The translations under genes and the position numbers were made by a program. The notes beneath the pieces are model-generated. The model ran no database searches. It was not told where the DNA came from and saw nothing but the letters and a program-made list of their open reading frames with translations. This document shows, one piece after another, positions 1 to 8,873 of a stretch of 44,900 nt of DNA. The stretch comes from Methylococcaceae bacterium (GTDB lineage: Bacteria; Pseudomonadota; Gammaproteobacteria; Methylococcales; Methylomonadaceae), in contig CANNKH010000003.1 of assembly GCA_947504985.1 (NCBI GenBank), positions 1-44,900 of the forward strand, in the 5' to 3' direction. The first letter of the stretch is position 1; each line of letters opens with the position of its first letter.

Positions 1-274
1 CCTTTGTAACTGCTTGCCGGTTGCTATCAATAAAGAGGGAGGCTATTAGTTAGTTGGTGAAAAAGAAACTCCAAAATACTAATAAATCCTACTACGAACA
101 CCAGAATTTTGAGTGCTGCTTCAAATTGAGGTCGCACCCTTGGCGTAGTTGTTAATTAAATGGTTCTCGCGATTAAAAACTTTCAAAATGTGTTAGAATT
201 ATTTTCGTCACATAACTGTAATTAATGGTTATATCGACGTTAATAAAACAACAACAACTAGAGGATTAGTGAAT
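1..274. other. Left-edge intergenic region
   Basis: No credible coding frame is visible on either strand. The part nearest the first gene is AT-rich and has a TAGAAT hexamer at 194-199 that could be a -10 element. No convincing -35 partner was found at the right spacing. The strong Shine-Dalgarno GAGGA at 261-265 belongs to the downstream gene. The upstream neighbour is outside the window. Confidence 0.4.
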
Positions 275-652
275 ATGAAAAAAATCTTACTTTCTTTATT
301 GGTAGCGTCTTTTGTGGGCGTTGCTTCATCTCCAGTATTGGCTGAGGGTGATGCGGGTAGAATTACCTATCCACCTGTTGAAGCTATTGATATGGTTTCT
401 GGTAAAATTAAAGTTGCTATTGATGCAATAAGCAGCGGTTCAGATGGCGAAGCAGTTGCTGCTCTTATTAAAAGCGCGATGGATGCAAGCAAAGAAATCA
501 ATGCAAATGATAAAGTTGATATGGCTCGTTCAAAAGCTAATAATAAATTAAAATCTGCACGCACTCATGCCAAAGAATCAGCTTTACAAGAAGCTGAACA
601 AGAATTAAAAAGTGCACAAAAAAGCTTTCAAGATTTGAAAGGTTTGTTGTAA
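275..652 (+). CDS. Small exported helical protein, unknown function
   Basis: I do not recognise a family. The 125-residue product starts MKKILLSLLVASFVGVASS and has a clear Sec signal peptide, with probable cleavage after the VLA at about residue 23, so it is likely periplasmic or secreted. The mature part is rich in Ala, Lys, Ser and Glu, has no cysteine or aromatic core, and should be almost entirely helical from about residue 60 onward. ATG 275 is preferred over GTG 269, because GAGGA at 261-265 is 9 bases upstream of the ATG. The gene is alone, with its own hairpin downstream. Small alpha-helical exported proteins of this type occur in methanotrophs, but assigning a role would be guesswork. 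Confidence 0.75.
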   Translation: MKKILLSLLVASFVGVASSPVLAEGDAGRITYPPVEAIDMVSGKIKVAIDAISSGSDGEAVAALIKSAMDASKEINANDKVDMARSKANNKLKSARTHAKESALQEAEQELKSAQKSFQDLKGLL

Positions 653-659
653 AAACTAT

Positions 660-711
660 AAAGCCATATCAGGAGGTTTTAATAATTTCTTGGTATGGCT
701 TTTAAAAGCCA
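660..711 (+). terminator. Hairpin and overlapping palindrome after the small exported gene
   Basis: AAAGCCATA at 660-668 pairs perfectly with TATGGCTTT at 694-702 across a 25-base loop, followed by a short T run to 703. The right arm is also the left half of a perfect 16-base palindrome, TGGCTTTTAAAAGCCA, at 696-711. The two structures share bases and would exclude each other. The long loop and weak T tract make this a modest terminator candidate. Confidence 0.45.
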
Positions 712-832
712 CAGTCTTATTAACTATCTTTTTTAGCTAGGTAGCCCAAAATTAAGGTGTGCTTTTGATAATTCCCCATCAGTGTTATAAGTTTCTCCTG
801 CCATAAGCTTTGCCTCTTATTTTAAAACCTAT

Positions 833-2224
833 ATGACTTCAGTTAATACAGACAAGCTGTCTAGTGCACGATTTGCCCAAGCGACCGATGCGTTTGTTGA
901 GGTGTTTACCGCTTCGGTTGATTTTGATCAGCGTATGGCGCAGCAAGATATTCAGGGATCTATTGCTCATGCAACAATGCTTGGTGCATGTGGCATTGTC
1001 ACGGAGTACGAGTGTGATGTGATTGTTTCTGGTTTGCTGAAAATTAGCGAAGAAATAGAAAAGGGTGAATTTGTCTGGTCGGTAAAACAGGAAGATGTAC
1101 ATATGAATATAGAAGCTCGGCTCACCGATATAATTGGTGTGGCGGGTAAAAAATTACATACTGGTCGGTCTCGTAATGACCAGGTTGCTACAGATATTCG
1201 CCTTTATCTGCGAGCTGAGATTGAGCAGATTGCTGCAGGTATAAATCGATTGCAAATAGCTATTTTGAATTTAGCTGAGCAGAATGCAGATACTATTATG
1301 CCTGGTTTTACGCATTTGCAAGTTGCTCAGCCAATTACTTTTGGACATCATCTCATGGCGTGGTTTGAGATGTTAAGTCGTGATCAGGATCGGTTGCAAG
1401 ATTGCACCAAGCGCATCAATATAATGCCGTTGGGTGCGGCAGCATTGGCGGGAACCAGTTATCCCATAGATCGCAATCTGACAGCGAATCTACTTGGTTT
1501 TAGTGGTCCTTCTGCAAATTCGCTAGATTCAGTAAGTGATAGGGATTTCGCGATTGAGTTTACCTCAGCGGCTAGCTTGATCATGATGCATTTATCACGT
1601 TTTTCGGAAGAATTAATTTTGTGGTCTAGTGCGCAGTTTGATTTTATAGACATGCCTGATGCTTTCTGTACGGGGTCATCAATTATGCCGCAAAAGAAAA
1701 ATCCTGATGTGCCGGAGTTAGTGCGTGGCAAATCCGGTAGGGTGACAGGGCATTTAATATCATTGCTAATGTTAATGAAAAGTCAGCCCTTGGCATATAA
1801 CAAAGATAATCAGGAAGATAAAGAGCCGCTTTTTGATACGGTTGATACCTTAATCAATTGCTTGCGCGCTTATGCGGATATGGTTCCTCATATCAGTGCT
1901 AAAAAAGAAAATATGTATAATTCTGCGAAGCGCGGCTTTGCTACAGCGACCGACTTGGCTGATTATCTGGTACGTAAAGGTATGGCCTTTCGTGATGCTC
2001 ATGAGATTGTAGGTCAAGCTGTGCGCTTAGGGTTGGATACTGGTCGTGATTTATCGGAGCTTTCGTTAGTTGAGTTGCAGCGGTTTTCGGTTTTGATAGT
2101 AGAAGACGTTTTTGGCTGCTTGACGCTTGAAGGATCGGTTGCGGCACGTAAGCATATTGGTGGAACGGCTCCCGATACGGTAAGAAATGCCATTTCTTCT
2201 GCACGACAAAGGTTGTTGGCATGA
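833..2224 (+). CDS. argH: Argininosuccinate lyase
   Basis: This enzyme cleaves argininosuccinate to arginine and fumarate, the last step of arginine biosynthesis, as a cytosolic homotetramer. The 463-residue length is normal for the family. The fumarate-lyase signature [10 protein letters not shown] lies at residues 281-290. The conserved [12 protein letters not shown] stretch is at about 110-121, and the catalytic-type His is in FTHLQVAQP at residue 161. The DUF-like C-terminal helices (about 365-463) match the ArgH tail. ATG 833 is the only sensible start, since the family N-terminus aligns here, yet no good Shine-Dalgarno precedes it. No other arg gene is adjacent, so regulation within the window cannot be judged. 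Confidence 0.97.
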   Translation: MTSVNTDKLSSARFAQATDAFVEVFTASVDFDQRMAQQDIQGSIAHATMLGACGIVTEYECDVIVSGLLKISEEIEKGEFVWSVKQEDVHMNIEARLTDIIGVAGKKLHTGRSRNDQVATDIRLYLRAEIEQIAAGINRLQIAILNLAEQNADTIMPGFTHLQVAQPITFGHHLMAWFEMLSRDQDRLQDCTKRINIMPLGAAALAGTSYPIDRNLTANLLGFSGPSANSLDSVSDRDFAIEFTSAASLIMMHLSRFSEELILWSSAQFDFIDMPDAFCTGSSIMPQKKNPDVPELVRGKSGRVTGHLISLLMLMKSQPLAYNKDNQEDKEPLFDTVDTLINCLRAYADMVPHISAKKENMYNSAKRGFATATDLADYLVRKGMAFRDAHEIVGQAVRLGLDTGRDLSELSLVELQRFSVLIVEDVFGCLTLEGSVAARKHIGGTAPDTVRNAISSARQRLLA

Positions 2225-2282
2225 TGCGCAGCGTCTTTATAAAAAAGATTACCTTTTTCAACTACGATAGGTAGGTGTACAA

Positions 2283-3818
2283 ATGACTGATTGGACTTCT
2301 GGTTATATAGCTGATATTGGTTATACCTATGGTTATTATCAAGAGCTTAACCCTCTGCGAGTAAAGTTTGCCTTTCTCAAGGCAGGGTTGGTAGCGCCTG
2401 AAATAGGTAGTGCTTGTGAGTTAGGTTTTGGTCAAGGAATGAGTGTTAATCTACATGCCGCTGCTTCAGTGACTCAGTGGTGTGGTACTGATTTTAATCC
2501 ATCTCAAGCGGGCTTTGGACAAGAGCTCGCTACAATTTCTGGTTCCGGTGCAAAATTGTACGATGAGGCTTTTGCTGATTTCGCTAATCGTTCTGACCTG
2601 CCAGATTTCGATTACATTGGTGTGCACGGCATTTGGAGTTGGATCAATGATGAGAATCGATATGTGATAGTGGATTTTATCCGTCGTAAACTTAAGGTAG
2701 GCGGAGTGCTTTATGTTAGTTATAACACATTGCCTGGATGGGCCGCTTTTGCGCCTATGCGTCACCTGATGACCGAGCATGCGGAAGTGATAGGTACAGA
2801 AGGTCACGGTATTGTTAGTCGCATTAATGGTGCTCTTGATTTTACCGAAAAGCTGCTGGCAACTAATCCTGCTTACGCGCGTGCCAATCCGCAAATTGTT
2901 GAGCGTATCAAGAAAATTAAAGAGCAAAATCGTCACTACTTGGCTCATGAATATTTTAATCGCGACTGGCATCCAATGCACTTTGCAACGATGGCGGAAT
3001 GGCTTGAGTCGGCCAAGTTAGGTTATGCTTGTTCCGCGCATTATCTTGATCATATTGATGCAGCCAATCTGACTGCTGAGCAACAAGTTTTTTTGAGTGA
3101 GATCCCTGATGTTATGCTTCGAGAGTCTGTGCGTGACTTCATGGTTAATCAGCAGTTTCGTAGGGATTACTGGGTTAAAGGGGCGCGCAAGCTTTCTATG
3201 CTAGAACAATCAGAGGCTTATCGTACGCAAAAGGTAATGTTAATTACCTATTACCAAGATGTATCCTTAAAAGTTAATGGTGCTCTGGGTGAAGTGACAA
3301 TGAGCAGTGAAATATATAACCCAATTATTGATCTATTGGCTGATTATAAGGTAAAGACTGTAGGCCAGATTGAGCAAGCAGTTAAAGATAAAGGTATATC
3401 ATTCACGCAATTGATAGAGGCTGTTGTCATGTTGACAGGTGCTGGATATTTAACTGCAGTACAGGAAGATGGTTTGATTGTTAAGGCAAAAAAACATACA
3501 GATAAGCTGAATATTTATATTATCAACAAGGCGCGTAGCAGCACTGATATTAGCTATCTAGCTAGTCCAGTGACTGGTGGTGGTGTGGCAGTAGGACGCT
3601 TCCAACAGCTTTTTCTGCTGGCTATTAGTCAAGGTAAAAAGCAGCCTGCAGATCTTGCGGTGTATGTATGGCAGGTTTTGGCTATGCAAGGTCAGAAGAT
3701 TATTAAGGAGGGTAAGATGTTAGAAGCTATAGAGGATAATATTGAAGAGCTAACAGTCCAGGCATCAACGTTTATCGAAAAACAACTCCCAATTTTAAAA
3801 TCGTTACAAATTGGTTAA
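2283..3818 (+). CDS. SAM-dependent methyltransferase with methyltransferase regulatory domain
   Basis: The N-terminal half (about residues 20-200) is a class I SAM methyltransferase fold. Its glycine-rich motif I is ACELGFGQGMS at 44-54, followed by CGTDFNP, whose Asp70 should contact the SAM ribose. The central part (about 215-300) resembles the methyltransferase regulatory domain family (PF10119), and the C-terminal 200 residues resemble the winged-helix-like tail of such proteins. At 511 residues it matches this architecture. The substrate is unknown; relatives are often linked to surface polysaccharide or protein modification. It starts 58 bases after argH, with GGTAGG just upstream of the ATG, and may be co-transcribed with argH. 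Confidence is high for methyltransferase and low for any specific substrate. Confidence 0.85.
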   Translation: MTDWTSGYIADIGYTYGYYQELNPLRVKFAFLKAGLVAPEIGSACELGFGQGMSVNLHAAASVTQWCGTDFNPSQAGFGQELATISGSGAKLYDEAFADFANRSDLPDFDYIGVHGIWSWINDENRYVIVDFIRRKLKVGGVLYVSYNTLPGWAAFAPMRHLMTEHAEVIGTEGHGIVSRINGALDFTEKLLATNPAYARANPQIVERIKKIKEQNRHYLAHEYFNRDWHPMHFATMAEWLESAKLGYACSAHYLDHIDAANLTAEQQVFLSEIPDVMLRESVRDFMVNQQFRRDYWVKGARKLSMLEQSEAYRTQKVMLITYYQDVSLKVNGALGEVTMSSEIYNPIIDLLADYKVKTVGQIEQAVKDKGISFTQLIEAVVMLTGAGYLTAVQEDGLIVKAKKHTDKLNIYIINKARSSTDISYLASPVTGGGVAVGRFQQLFLLAISQGKKQPADLAVYVWQVLAMQGQKIIKEGKMLEAIEDNIEELTVQASTFIEKQLPILKSLQIG

Positions 3819-3950
3819 AGCGAAAATATGTTTCGATATTCTAATGGTATTGCTAATACTGATTACAAAATCAAATACATTTTTCTATATATGCTGATAT
3901 GCTGTTGATAATTTGACGATATTATTATTTACCTATATCATTTGGCGGTT

Positions 3951-4478
3951 ATGTTAGAGCGATTACCAGAATACATAGATCCTTTGTACTTAGCGGATAA
4001 GCGAGGTGCTTTAAAGGGTCGGATTCCCATAAATAGTTTAAGTCGTTTGGCTGATATACTTCAAAATGATGAGGGGACTATTTTCGTTGAGCTTTTTTTT
4101 GGACGAGAGGGACGGTTGGCCTTCTGTGAGGGTCATATAGAAGCTGTACTTGTCTTAAAGTGTCAAAATTGTTTGGAGGCGATTGAATTGCCTGTAAACA
4201 GCTCGATTAAATTAGGTATTGTTGTATCGATAGATCAAGCAAATAAATTACCGGAGGAGTATGAACCGCTCTTAGTTCAAGAAGGTAATATGCTTCTTAA
4301 AAACATTATTGAAGACGAGCTACTACTTATGCTACCTACATTTCCAAAGCATAAGAGTCGTTGTTTTGTTTCGAATCCAAATAATAGCAAAGTAGATTTA
4401 TTATTTAATGGCGACTTGTCGCTCCCTGAAAATCCTTTTTCCATCTTAGTCAATCTAAAAAATACTGGAGATTTATAA
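3951..4478 (+). CDS. yceD: YceD family 23S rRNA accumulation protein (DUF177)
   Basis: YceD homologues are small acidic cytosolic proteins needed for normal 23S rRNA accumulation, and in proteobacteria they are encoded directly before rpmF. This 175-residue product has the typical pattern: a divergent N-terminal half, a single CQNC pair at residues 71-74, and a conserved acidic C-terminal stretch (EDELLLMLP). ATG 3951 is preferred to an in-frame TTG at 3942, because it gives the usual family N-terminus [11 protein letters not shown]. The stop codon overlaps the rpmF start (TAATG), so translation of the two is probably coupled. Confidence 0.9.
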   Translation: MLERLPEYIDPLYLADKRGALKGRIPINSLSRLADILQNDEGTIFVELFFGREGRLAFCEGHIEAVLVLKCQNCLEAIELPVNSSIKLGIVVSIDQANKLPEEYEPLLVQEGNMLLKNIIEDELLLMLPTFPKHKSRCFVSNPNNSKVDLLFNGDLSLPENPFSILVNLKNTGDL

Positions 4479-4660
4479 TGGCCGTACAGAAAAGTAAAGT
4501 AACACGTTCAAGACGTGGTCAGCGTCGATCACATGATGCTTTAACTAGCAAAGCGTTGTCCCAAGATCCGATAACGGGCGAAACTCATTTACGTCATCAC
4601 ATGACACCAGATGGTTATTTTAAGGGACGCCAAATTGTAGGTGCGGTTGAAGAGGATTAA
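4478..4660 (+). CDS. rpmF: 50S ribosomal protein L32
   Basis: The 60-residue basic protein starts [20 protein letters not shown], the hallmark N-terminus of bacterial L32, a large-subunit protein. The C-terminus keeps the [14 protein letters not shown] signature. The zinc-ribbon cysteines of some L32 proteins are absent, as in the zinc-independent type common in gammaproteobacteria. It overlaps the yceD stop by one base. A terminator-like hairpin follows it, before plsX. Confidence 0.97.
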   Translation: MAVQKSKVTRSRRGQRRSHDALTSKALSQDPITGETHLRHHMTPDGYFKGRQIVGAVEED

Positions 4661-4689
4661 TTGTCTTCTTGAGTTGTTATTGATGCCAT

Positions 4690-4717
4690 GCCGAACCATT
4701 AAATGATTCGGCTTTTT
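4690..4717 (+). terminator. Terminator-like hairpin between rpmF and plsX
   Basis: GCCGAA at 4690-4695 pairs with TTCGGC at 4707-4712, and an inner CAT/ATG can extend the pairing. The stem is followed directly by five T residues (4713-4717). This is a textbook intrinsic terminator in shape but lies inside a conserved operon, so partial read-through (attenuation) is likely. An in-frame ATG at 4703 falls in its loop, which argues against that codon being the plsX start. Confidence 0.65.
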
Positions 4718-4744
4718 ACCATAACTGCGGAGTCAATAGGCAGC

Positions 4745-5773
4745 GTGAGCTTAACAATTTCGATTGATGCAATGGGCGGGGATTATGGTCCTGATGTGAC
4801 AATACCCGCATCGTTAGATTGTTTAAAAAACAATCCAAATCTAGAGTTGATTTTAGTAGGCGATGAGGCTGTTTTAAAGCATCGGTTAGCTGAAGCAATG
4901 ACCACCTATCGGGGGCGGCTATTTTTTGAGCATGCTTCTCAGTGTGTTGGCATGGATGAGTCACCATCAAAGGCTCTGAAGAACAAAAAAGACTCTTCTA
5001 TGCGCGTGGCTATTAATTTGGTTCGTGATGGGCGCGCCGATGCTTGTGTTAGTGCCGGAAATACCGGTGCGTTAATGGCAACTGCACGCTTTGTTTTGAA
5101 AATGATTCCAGGAATTGATCGCCCTGCCATTATTTCTACATTACCATCGATTTATGGTCACACGCATGCGCTGGATCTTGGTGCAAACGTAGATTGCACA
5201 GCAGAGCATCTTTTTCAGTTTGCTGTTATGGGTGCTGAATTGGTTAAAGCCATAGAAAATATAGACAATCCAACTATCGGTTTGTTAAATATCGGCGAAG
5301 AAGATGTTAAAGGTAATGAGCAGGTTAAGTCGGCTGCAAAGTTGCTAGAAAGCTCGACATTGAATTATATCGGTTATGTAGAGGGCGATTCATTAACCGC
5401 TGGGCATGTTAAGGTTGATTTGATTGTTGCAGATGGATTCGTCGGCAATGTTGCGCTGAAATCAATTGAGGGTGCAGCGAAAATGATAGGTGCCGGATTG
5501 AAAGCTGCTTTTGGTAAGAATATGTTTACTCGATTGGCTGGGTTAATTGCCTATCCCGTGCTTAGATCATTTAAAAATCATATTGATCCCCGTCGTTATA
5601 ATGGCGCAAGCTTTTTAGGTCTTCGTGGACTAGTTATTAAAAGTCACGGTGGAGCGGATGTGCTGGCGTTTAAAACAGCGATCCAGCTTGCTGCTTGTGA
5701 AGCAGAACAAGATGTGATTAGAAAGATAAGTGAGCAAGTTGAAAAAACGCTGGCTCTTAGAGAAACAGCATGA
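4745..5773 (+). CDS. plsX: Phosphate acyltransferase PlsX
   Basis: PlsX converts acyl-ACP to acyl-phosphate, the first step of the PlsX/PlsY route to phosphatidic acid, and acts peripherally at the inner membrane. The 342-residue product opens with [14 protein letters not shown]. It carries the family blocks [23 protein letters not shown] and [13 protein letters not shown] 4745 is chosen as start because the homologous N-terminus begins here. An ATG 14 codons upstream (4703) would add a foreign-looking extension and lies inside a hairpin loop. GGAG at 4729-4732 is somewhat distant (12 bases). The stop overlaps the fabH start (ATGA). Confidence 0.95.
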   Translation: MSLTISIDAMGGDYGPDVTIPASLDCLKNNPNLELILVGDEAVLKHRLAEAMTTYRGRLFFEHASQCVGMDESPSKALKNKKDSSMRVAINLVRDGRADACVSAGNTGALMATARFVLKMIPGIDRPAIISTLPSIYGHTHALDLGANVDCTAEHLFQFAVMGAELVKAIENIDNPTIGLLNIGEEDVKGNEQVKSAAKLLESSTLNYIGYVEGDSLTAGHVKVDLIVADGFVGNVALKSIEGAAKMIGAGLKAAFGKNMFTRLAGLIAYPVLRSFKNHIDPRRYNGASFLGLRGLVIKSHGGADVLAFKTAIQLAACEAEQDVIRKISEQVEKTLALRETA

Positions 5774-6738
5774 CCCGTTATTCAAGAATAATTGGTACAG
5801 GTGGTTATTTGCCTGAAGAAATTCGTACAAATGAGCATATATCAAATACAGTTGATACTTCGGATAGCTGGATTTTTGAGCGTACAGGTATAAAAAGCCG
5901 TCGTATTGCAGGTTTCCATGAAACTGCTTCCAGTATGGCTGAAATTGCCGCAAGACAGGCTATAGCTGTAGCGGATTGCAATCTTGAAGATATTGATCTC
6001 ATTATTGTTGCGACAGGTACGCCTGATCGTGTTTATCCAAGCACTGGCTGTTTATTACAAAAGCGTTTAGGTATTAAAAACTGTGTGGCCTTTGATATTC
6101 AAGCGGCCTGTTCAGGATCGATATTTGCTTTAAGTATTGCCGATCAATATATTAAATCAGGGGCAGCAAATAAAGTGCTTGTTGTGGGTACAGAGATTTG
6201 TTCGCGTATAGTTGATTGGACGGATCGCAGCACTTGTATTCTATTTGGTGATGGTGCTGGTGCTTTATTGCTTGGTGTTTCAGAGGAAACCGGTATTTTA
6301 TCCACACATATTCATTCTGATGGCGAATATGAAGATTTGCTTTATTGCCCTAATCCTCAGGTAGCAACCGATGAAAGCGATAAACAAGCAGGCTATATTA
6401 ATATGCGTGGTAACGAGGTGTTTAAAGTCGCTGTTAACACGCTAGGGCGTATTGTTGATGAAACGCTTGAAGCAAATAATATGGATAAATCGGAAATAAA
6501 TTGGCTGGTTCCTCATCAGGCAAACATACGAATTATCGCAGCAACAGCAAAAAAATTGAAAATGTCGATGGATCAGGTCGTTGTAACGCTTGAAACCCAG
6601 GGTAATACTTCGTCAGCTTCAGTATTGCTTGCTTTTAATGAGGCGGTTCGCGATGGTCGGATTCAGCGTGGGCAAGTAATTTTGCTCGAAGCTTTTGGGG
6701 CAGGATTCACTTGGGGTTCTGCATTAGTCAAGTACTAA
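5770..6738 (+). CDS. fabH: 3-oxoacyl-ACP synthase III (KAS III)
   Basis: FabH condenses acetyl-CoA with malonyl-ACP to start fatty-acid synthesis in the cytosol. The thiolase-fold product of 322 residues carries the full catalytic triad: Cys114 in QAACSGS, His249 in VPHQANIR and Asn279 in TQGNTSS. The C-terminal FGAGFTWGS is also typical. It overlaps plsX by four bases. The next gene, fabD, starts 14 bases after its stop. This is ordinary housekeeping fatty-acid synthesis. Confidence 0.97.
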   Translation: MTRYSRIIGTGGYLPEEIRTNEHISNTVDTSDSWIFERTGIKSRRIAGFHETASSMAEIAARQAIAVADCNLEDIDLIIVATGTPDRVYPSTGCLLQKRLGIKNCVAFDIQAACSGSIFALSIADQYIKSGAANKVLVVGTEICSRIVDWTDRSTCILFGDGAGALLLGVSEETGILSTHIHSDGEYEDLLYCPNPQVATDESDKQAGYINMRGNEVFKVAVNTLGRIVDETLEANNMDKSEINWLVPHQANIRIIAATAKKLKMSMDQVVVTLETQGNTSSASVLLAFNEAVRDGRIQRGQVILLEAFGAGFTWGSALVKY

Positions 6739-6752
6739 ATAATAGTTGTGTG

Positions 6753-7703
6753 ATGAGCAAGCAGTTTTATAATTTAGCTTTTGTTTTTCCCGGACAGGGT
6801 TCACAGTCTGTTGGCATGTTAACCGAATTGGCTGATAGCTATCCTGAAGTAAAGCTCACCTTTGAACGGGCATCCGATGTGTTAAGTATAGATTTATGGT
6901 CTATAGTCACAGAGGATAAGCAGCGTCAGCTCGATCAAACTCACAATACACAGCCTATTATGTTGGCAGCAGGTGTTGCGATATGGGAGGTATGGTGTAA
7001 GCGTAGCGGTGTGCGTCCAGCATGGATGGCTGGTCATAGCTTAGGTGAATATACTGCTTTGGTTTGTGCTGAAGCAATGTCTTTTGAAGATGGCATAAAA
7101 TTGGTGACCGCTAGGGGGCATTTGATGCAGCAGGCTGTCCCAGAAGGTGTAGGTGCTATGGCTGCTATTTTGGGGCTGGATGATTATCAGGTAGTTAATG
7201 TTTGTTCTGAAGTCGCAGGTTCCGAGATTGTTTCTGCTGTTAATTTTAATACCCAAGGGCAGGTAGTGATTGCTGGTCATGTTGCGGCTGTTGAAAGAGC
7301 GATGGTTGCAGCTAAAAAACTCGGTGCCAAGCGCTCAATACCTATACCTGTTAGTGTACCTTCGCATTGTGCATTGATGCAGCCAGCCGCAGAAAAGCTT
7401 GTAGACTATTTGCGAGACATCCAGATTGATACGCCAAAAATAACACTTATTCATAACGTCGATGTCGCTTCCCATAGCGCGCCCGATGTTATCAGAAATG
7501 TATTAAAAGAACAGTTATACAAGCCTGTGCGCTGGGTTGATTCCATTAGATTTATGCGCGATCAGGGAGTTACCTGTTTTGTAGAATGTGGTCCTGGTAA
7601 AGTTTTGCTTGGACTTAATAAACGCATCGCTAAAGAGTCGGAGCATTTGGCAATTAATGATTCCGAAACAATAAATAAACTGTTGGAACATTTCAATGAG
7701 TAA
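6753..7703 (+). CDS. fabD: Malonyl-CoA:ACP transacylase
   Basis: FabD moves malonyl from CoA to ACP, supplying the extender unit for elongation. The 316-residue protein begins MSKQFYNLAFVFPGQGSQSV, and the FPGQGSQ oxyanion-region motif is at the usual position. The nucleophile Ser96 sits in GHSLGEY. His in VPSHCALM and the QPVRW-like KPVRW motif are also present. ATG 6753 is used. An upstream in-frame ATG at 6711 lies within fabH and would add residues with no family counterpart. It overlaps fabG by eight bases. Confidence 0.97.
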   Translation: MSKQFYNLAFVFPGQGSQSVGMLTELADSYPEVKLTFERASDVLSIDLWSIVTEDKQRQLDQTHNTQPIMLAAGVAIWEVWCKRSGVRPAWMAGHSLGEYTALVCAEAMSFEDGIKLVTARGHLMQQAVPEGVGAMAAILGLDDYQVVNVCSEVAGSEIVSAVNFNTQGQVVIAGHVAAVERAMVAAKKLGAKRSIPIPVSVPSHCALMQPAAEKLVDYLRDIQIDTPKITLIHNVDVASHSAPDVIRNVLKEQLYKPVRWVDSIRFMRDQGVTCFVECGPGKVLLGLNKRIAKESEHLAINDSETINKLLEHFNE

Positions 7704-8424
7704 ACACATCGCGTTGGTGACAGGTGCCAGTCGAGGTATAGGTAAGGCAATTGCTGAACAGTTAGTCGGGGATGGTTTTTTTGTAGTAGGCACGGCAACA
7801 TCGGATAGCGGAGCAGATGCTATTTCTGCTTATTTGGGCAAGAATGGCAAAGGCGTTATGCTTGACGTGGCGAATCCAGATTCTGTCGATGCCGTTATTA
7901 AAGTGGTTAATGATGAGTGGGGTACGCCGACTATTTTGGTCAATAATGCTGGTATAACCCGTGATAATTTGTTGATGCGCATGAAAGATGATGAGTGGGA
8001 TGATATTATCAATACTAATCTGACTTCAGTTTTTCGCATGAGTAAAGCAGTACTGCGAGGCATGATGAAAGCCAAAACAGGACGTATTATTAATATTTCA
8101 TCAGTAGTTGGTGTTACCGGTAATGCGGGACAGGCAAATTATGCGGCAGCAAAAGCAGGAATAATTGGTTTTACCAAATCAATGGCTAAAGAAGTAGGCT
8201 CAAGGAACATAACGATCAATACGGTTGCTCCTGGATTTATTGATACTGATATGACCAAGGAATTGAGTGAAGACATTAAAAACGGTTTATTGAATTCTAT
8301 TCCGCTTTCTAGGTTGGGTTCTGCAAAAGAAGTTGCGCATGCCGTTGCCTTTCTGGCATCCGAGGGTGCATCTTATATTACCGGAGAGACCATTCATGTG
8401 AATGGTGGTTTGTTTATGCCTTAA
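7696..8424 (+). CDS. fabG: 3-oxoacyl-ACP reductase
   Basis: FabG is the NADPH-dependent short-chain dehydrogenase that reduces 3-oxoacyl-ACP. The Rossmann motif TGASRGIG is at residues 9-16 and NNAG at 83-86. The catalytic Ser lies in INISS (135/136), with Tyr149 and Lys153 in NYAAAKAG. The 242-residue length matches FabG. The start overlaps the end of fabD, indicating translational coupling. A 134-base gap with promoter-like sequence separates it from acpP. Confidence 0.97.
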   Translation: MSKHIALVTGASRGIGKAIAEQLVGDGFFVVGTATSDSGADAISAYLGKNGKGVMLDVANPDSVDAVIKVVNDEWGTPTILVNNAGITRDNLLMRMKDDEWDDIINTNLTSVFRMSKAVLRGMMKAKTGRIINISSVVGVTGNAGQANYAAAKAGIIGFTKSMAKEVGSRNITINTVAPGFIDTDMTKELSEDIKNGLLNSIPLSRLGSAKEVAHAVAFLASEGASYITGETIHVNGGLFMP

Positions 8425-8426
8425 TA

Positions 8427-8456
8427 TTGTGACATTGTTGCAATATAAAGTATAAT
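8427..8456 (+). promoter_or_regulatory. Candidate sigma-70 promoter for acpP
   Basis: TTGTGA at 8427-8432 and a perfect TATAAT at 8451-8456 are separated by 18 bases. This lies just after the fabG stop and about 100 bases before acpP. Acyl carrier protein is needed in large excess, and an extra promoter here is known in related operons. The -10 is perfect and the -35 matches four of six positions. Confidence 0.55.
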
Positions 8457-8514
8457 TTGCCGCCGTCTGGGATTGCCGGGGACGGGATTTCCAGAAACAC
8501 TATAACGACACTTT

Positions 8515-8539
8515 TGTAAGTTGGACATAAAAACTTACA
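8515..8539 (+). promoter_or_regulatory. Inverted repeat in the acpP leader
   Basis: TGTAAGTT at 8515-8522 pairs perfectly with AACTTACA at 8532-8539 across a 9-base spacer. It ends only five bases before the TGAGGA Shine-Dalgarno of acpP (8545-8550). It could be an RNA stem that protects or modulates the leader, or an operator downstream of the promoter. No T run follows, so it is not a terminator. Confidence 0.45.
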
Positions 8540-8558
8540 TTGTTTGAGGATAATAATT

Positions 8559-8789
8559 ATGAGTAACATTGAAGAGCGAGTAAAAAAGATTGTTGCGGAG
8601 CAACTGGGTGTTAAGGAAGATATTGCTACAGATGCTTCTTTTGTAGATGATCTTGGTGCTGATTCTCTGGATACAGTTGAACTCGTGATGGCTCTTGAAG
8701 AAGAATTCGAATGTGAAATTCCAGACGAAGATGCTGAAAAAATCACAACTGTTCAGCAAGCTATTGATTACGTAGAAAAAAACGTTTAA
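8559..8789 (+). CDS. acpP: Acyl carrier protein
   Basis: The 76-residue acidic protein carries growing acyl chains on a phosphopantetheine arm attached to Ser36 in the [10 protein letters not shown] motif. Its four-helix pattern and length are exactly those of AcpP. ATG 8559 has TGAGGA eight bases upstream. A TTG at 8544 overlaps that ribosome-binding site and is rejected. The gene sits between fabG and fabF. A promoter-like element and a stem-loop lie upstream, and a long perfect hairpin lies downstream, which suits independent high-level expression. Confidence 0.98.
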   Translation: MSNIEERVKKIVAEQLGVKEDIATDASFVDDLGADSLDTVELVMALEEEFECEIPDEDAEKITTVQQAIDYVEKNV

Positions 8790-8795
8790 TTTAGT

Positions 8796-8828
8796 TTTTA
8801 GTGGATGAGGTTTTTTCATCCACTAAAA
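8796..8828 (+). terminator. 13-bp perfect stem-loop between acpP and fabF
   Basis: TTTTAGTGGATGA at 8796-8808 is the exact reverse complement of TCATCCACTAAAA at 8816-8828, with a 7-base loop. No T tract follows, so it is not a classical intrinsic terminator. A role in partial termination, or in 3'-end processing and stabilisation of the acpP mRNA, fits its position 7 bases after the stop. Confidence 0.6.
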
Positions 8829-8873
8829 CATTTCCTGTTTAGTCCTATCCCCCTTCTTTCACGGTAAATTACA

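Noticed and set aside
1941-2261. 106-residue minus-strand frame over the argH end
   Set aside because: It lies opposite highly conserved argH codons, shows no protein-like motif and has no ribosome site.
2466-2981. 171-residue minus-strand frame within the methyltransferase gene
   Set aside because: Composition is that of a reverse complement, and the plus-strand gene is well supported by SAM motifs.
4703-4744. ATG start for plsX upstream of 4745
   Set aside because: It sits in the loop of a terminator-like hairpin and adds residues absent from the family.
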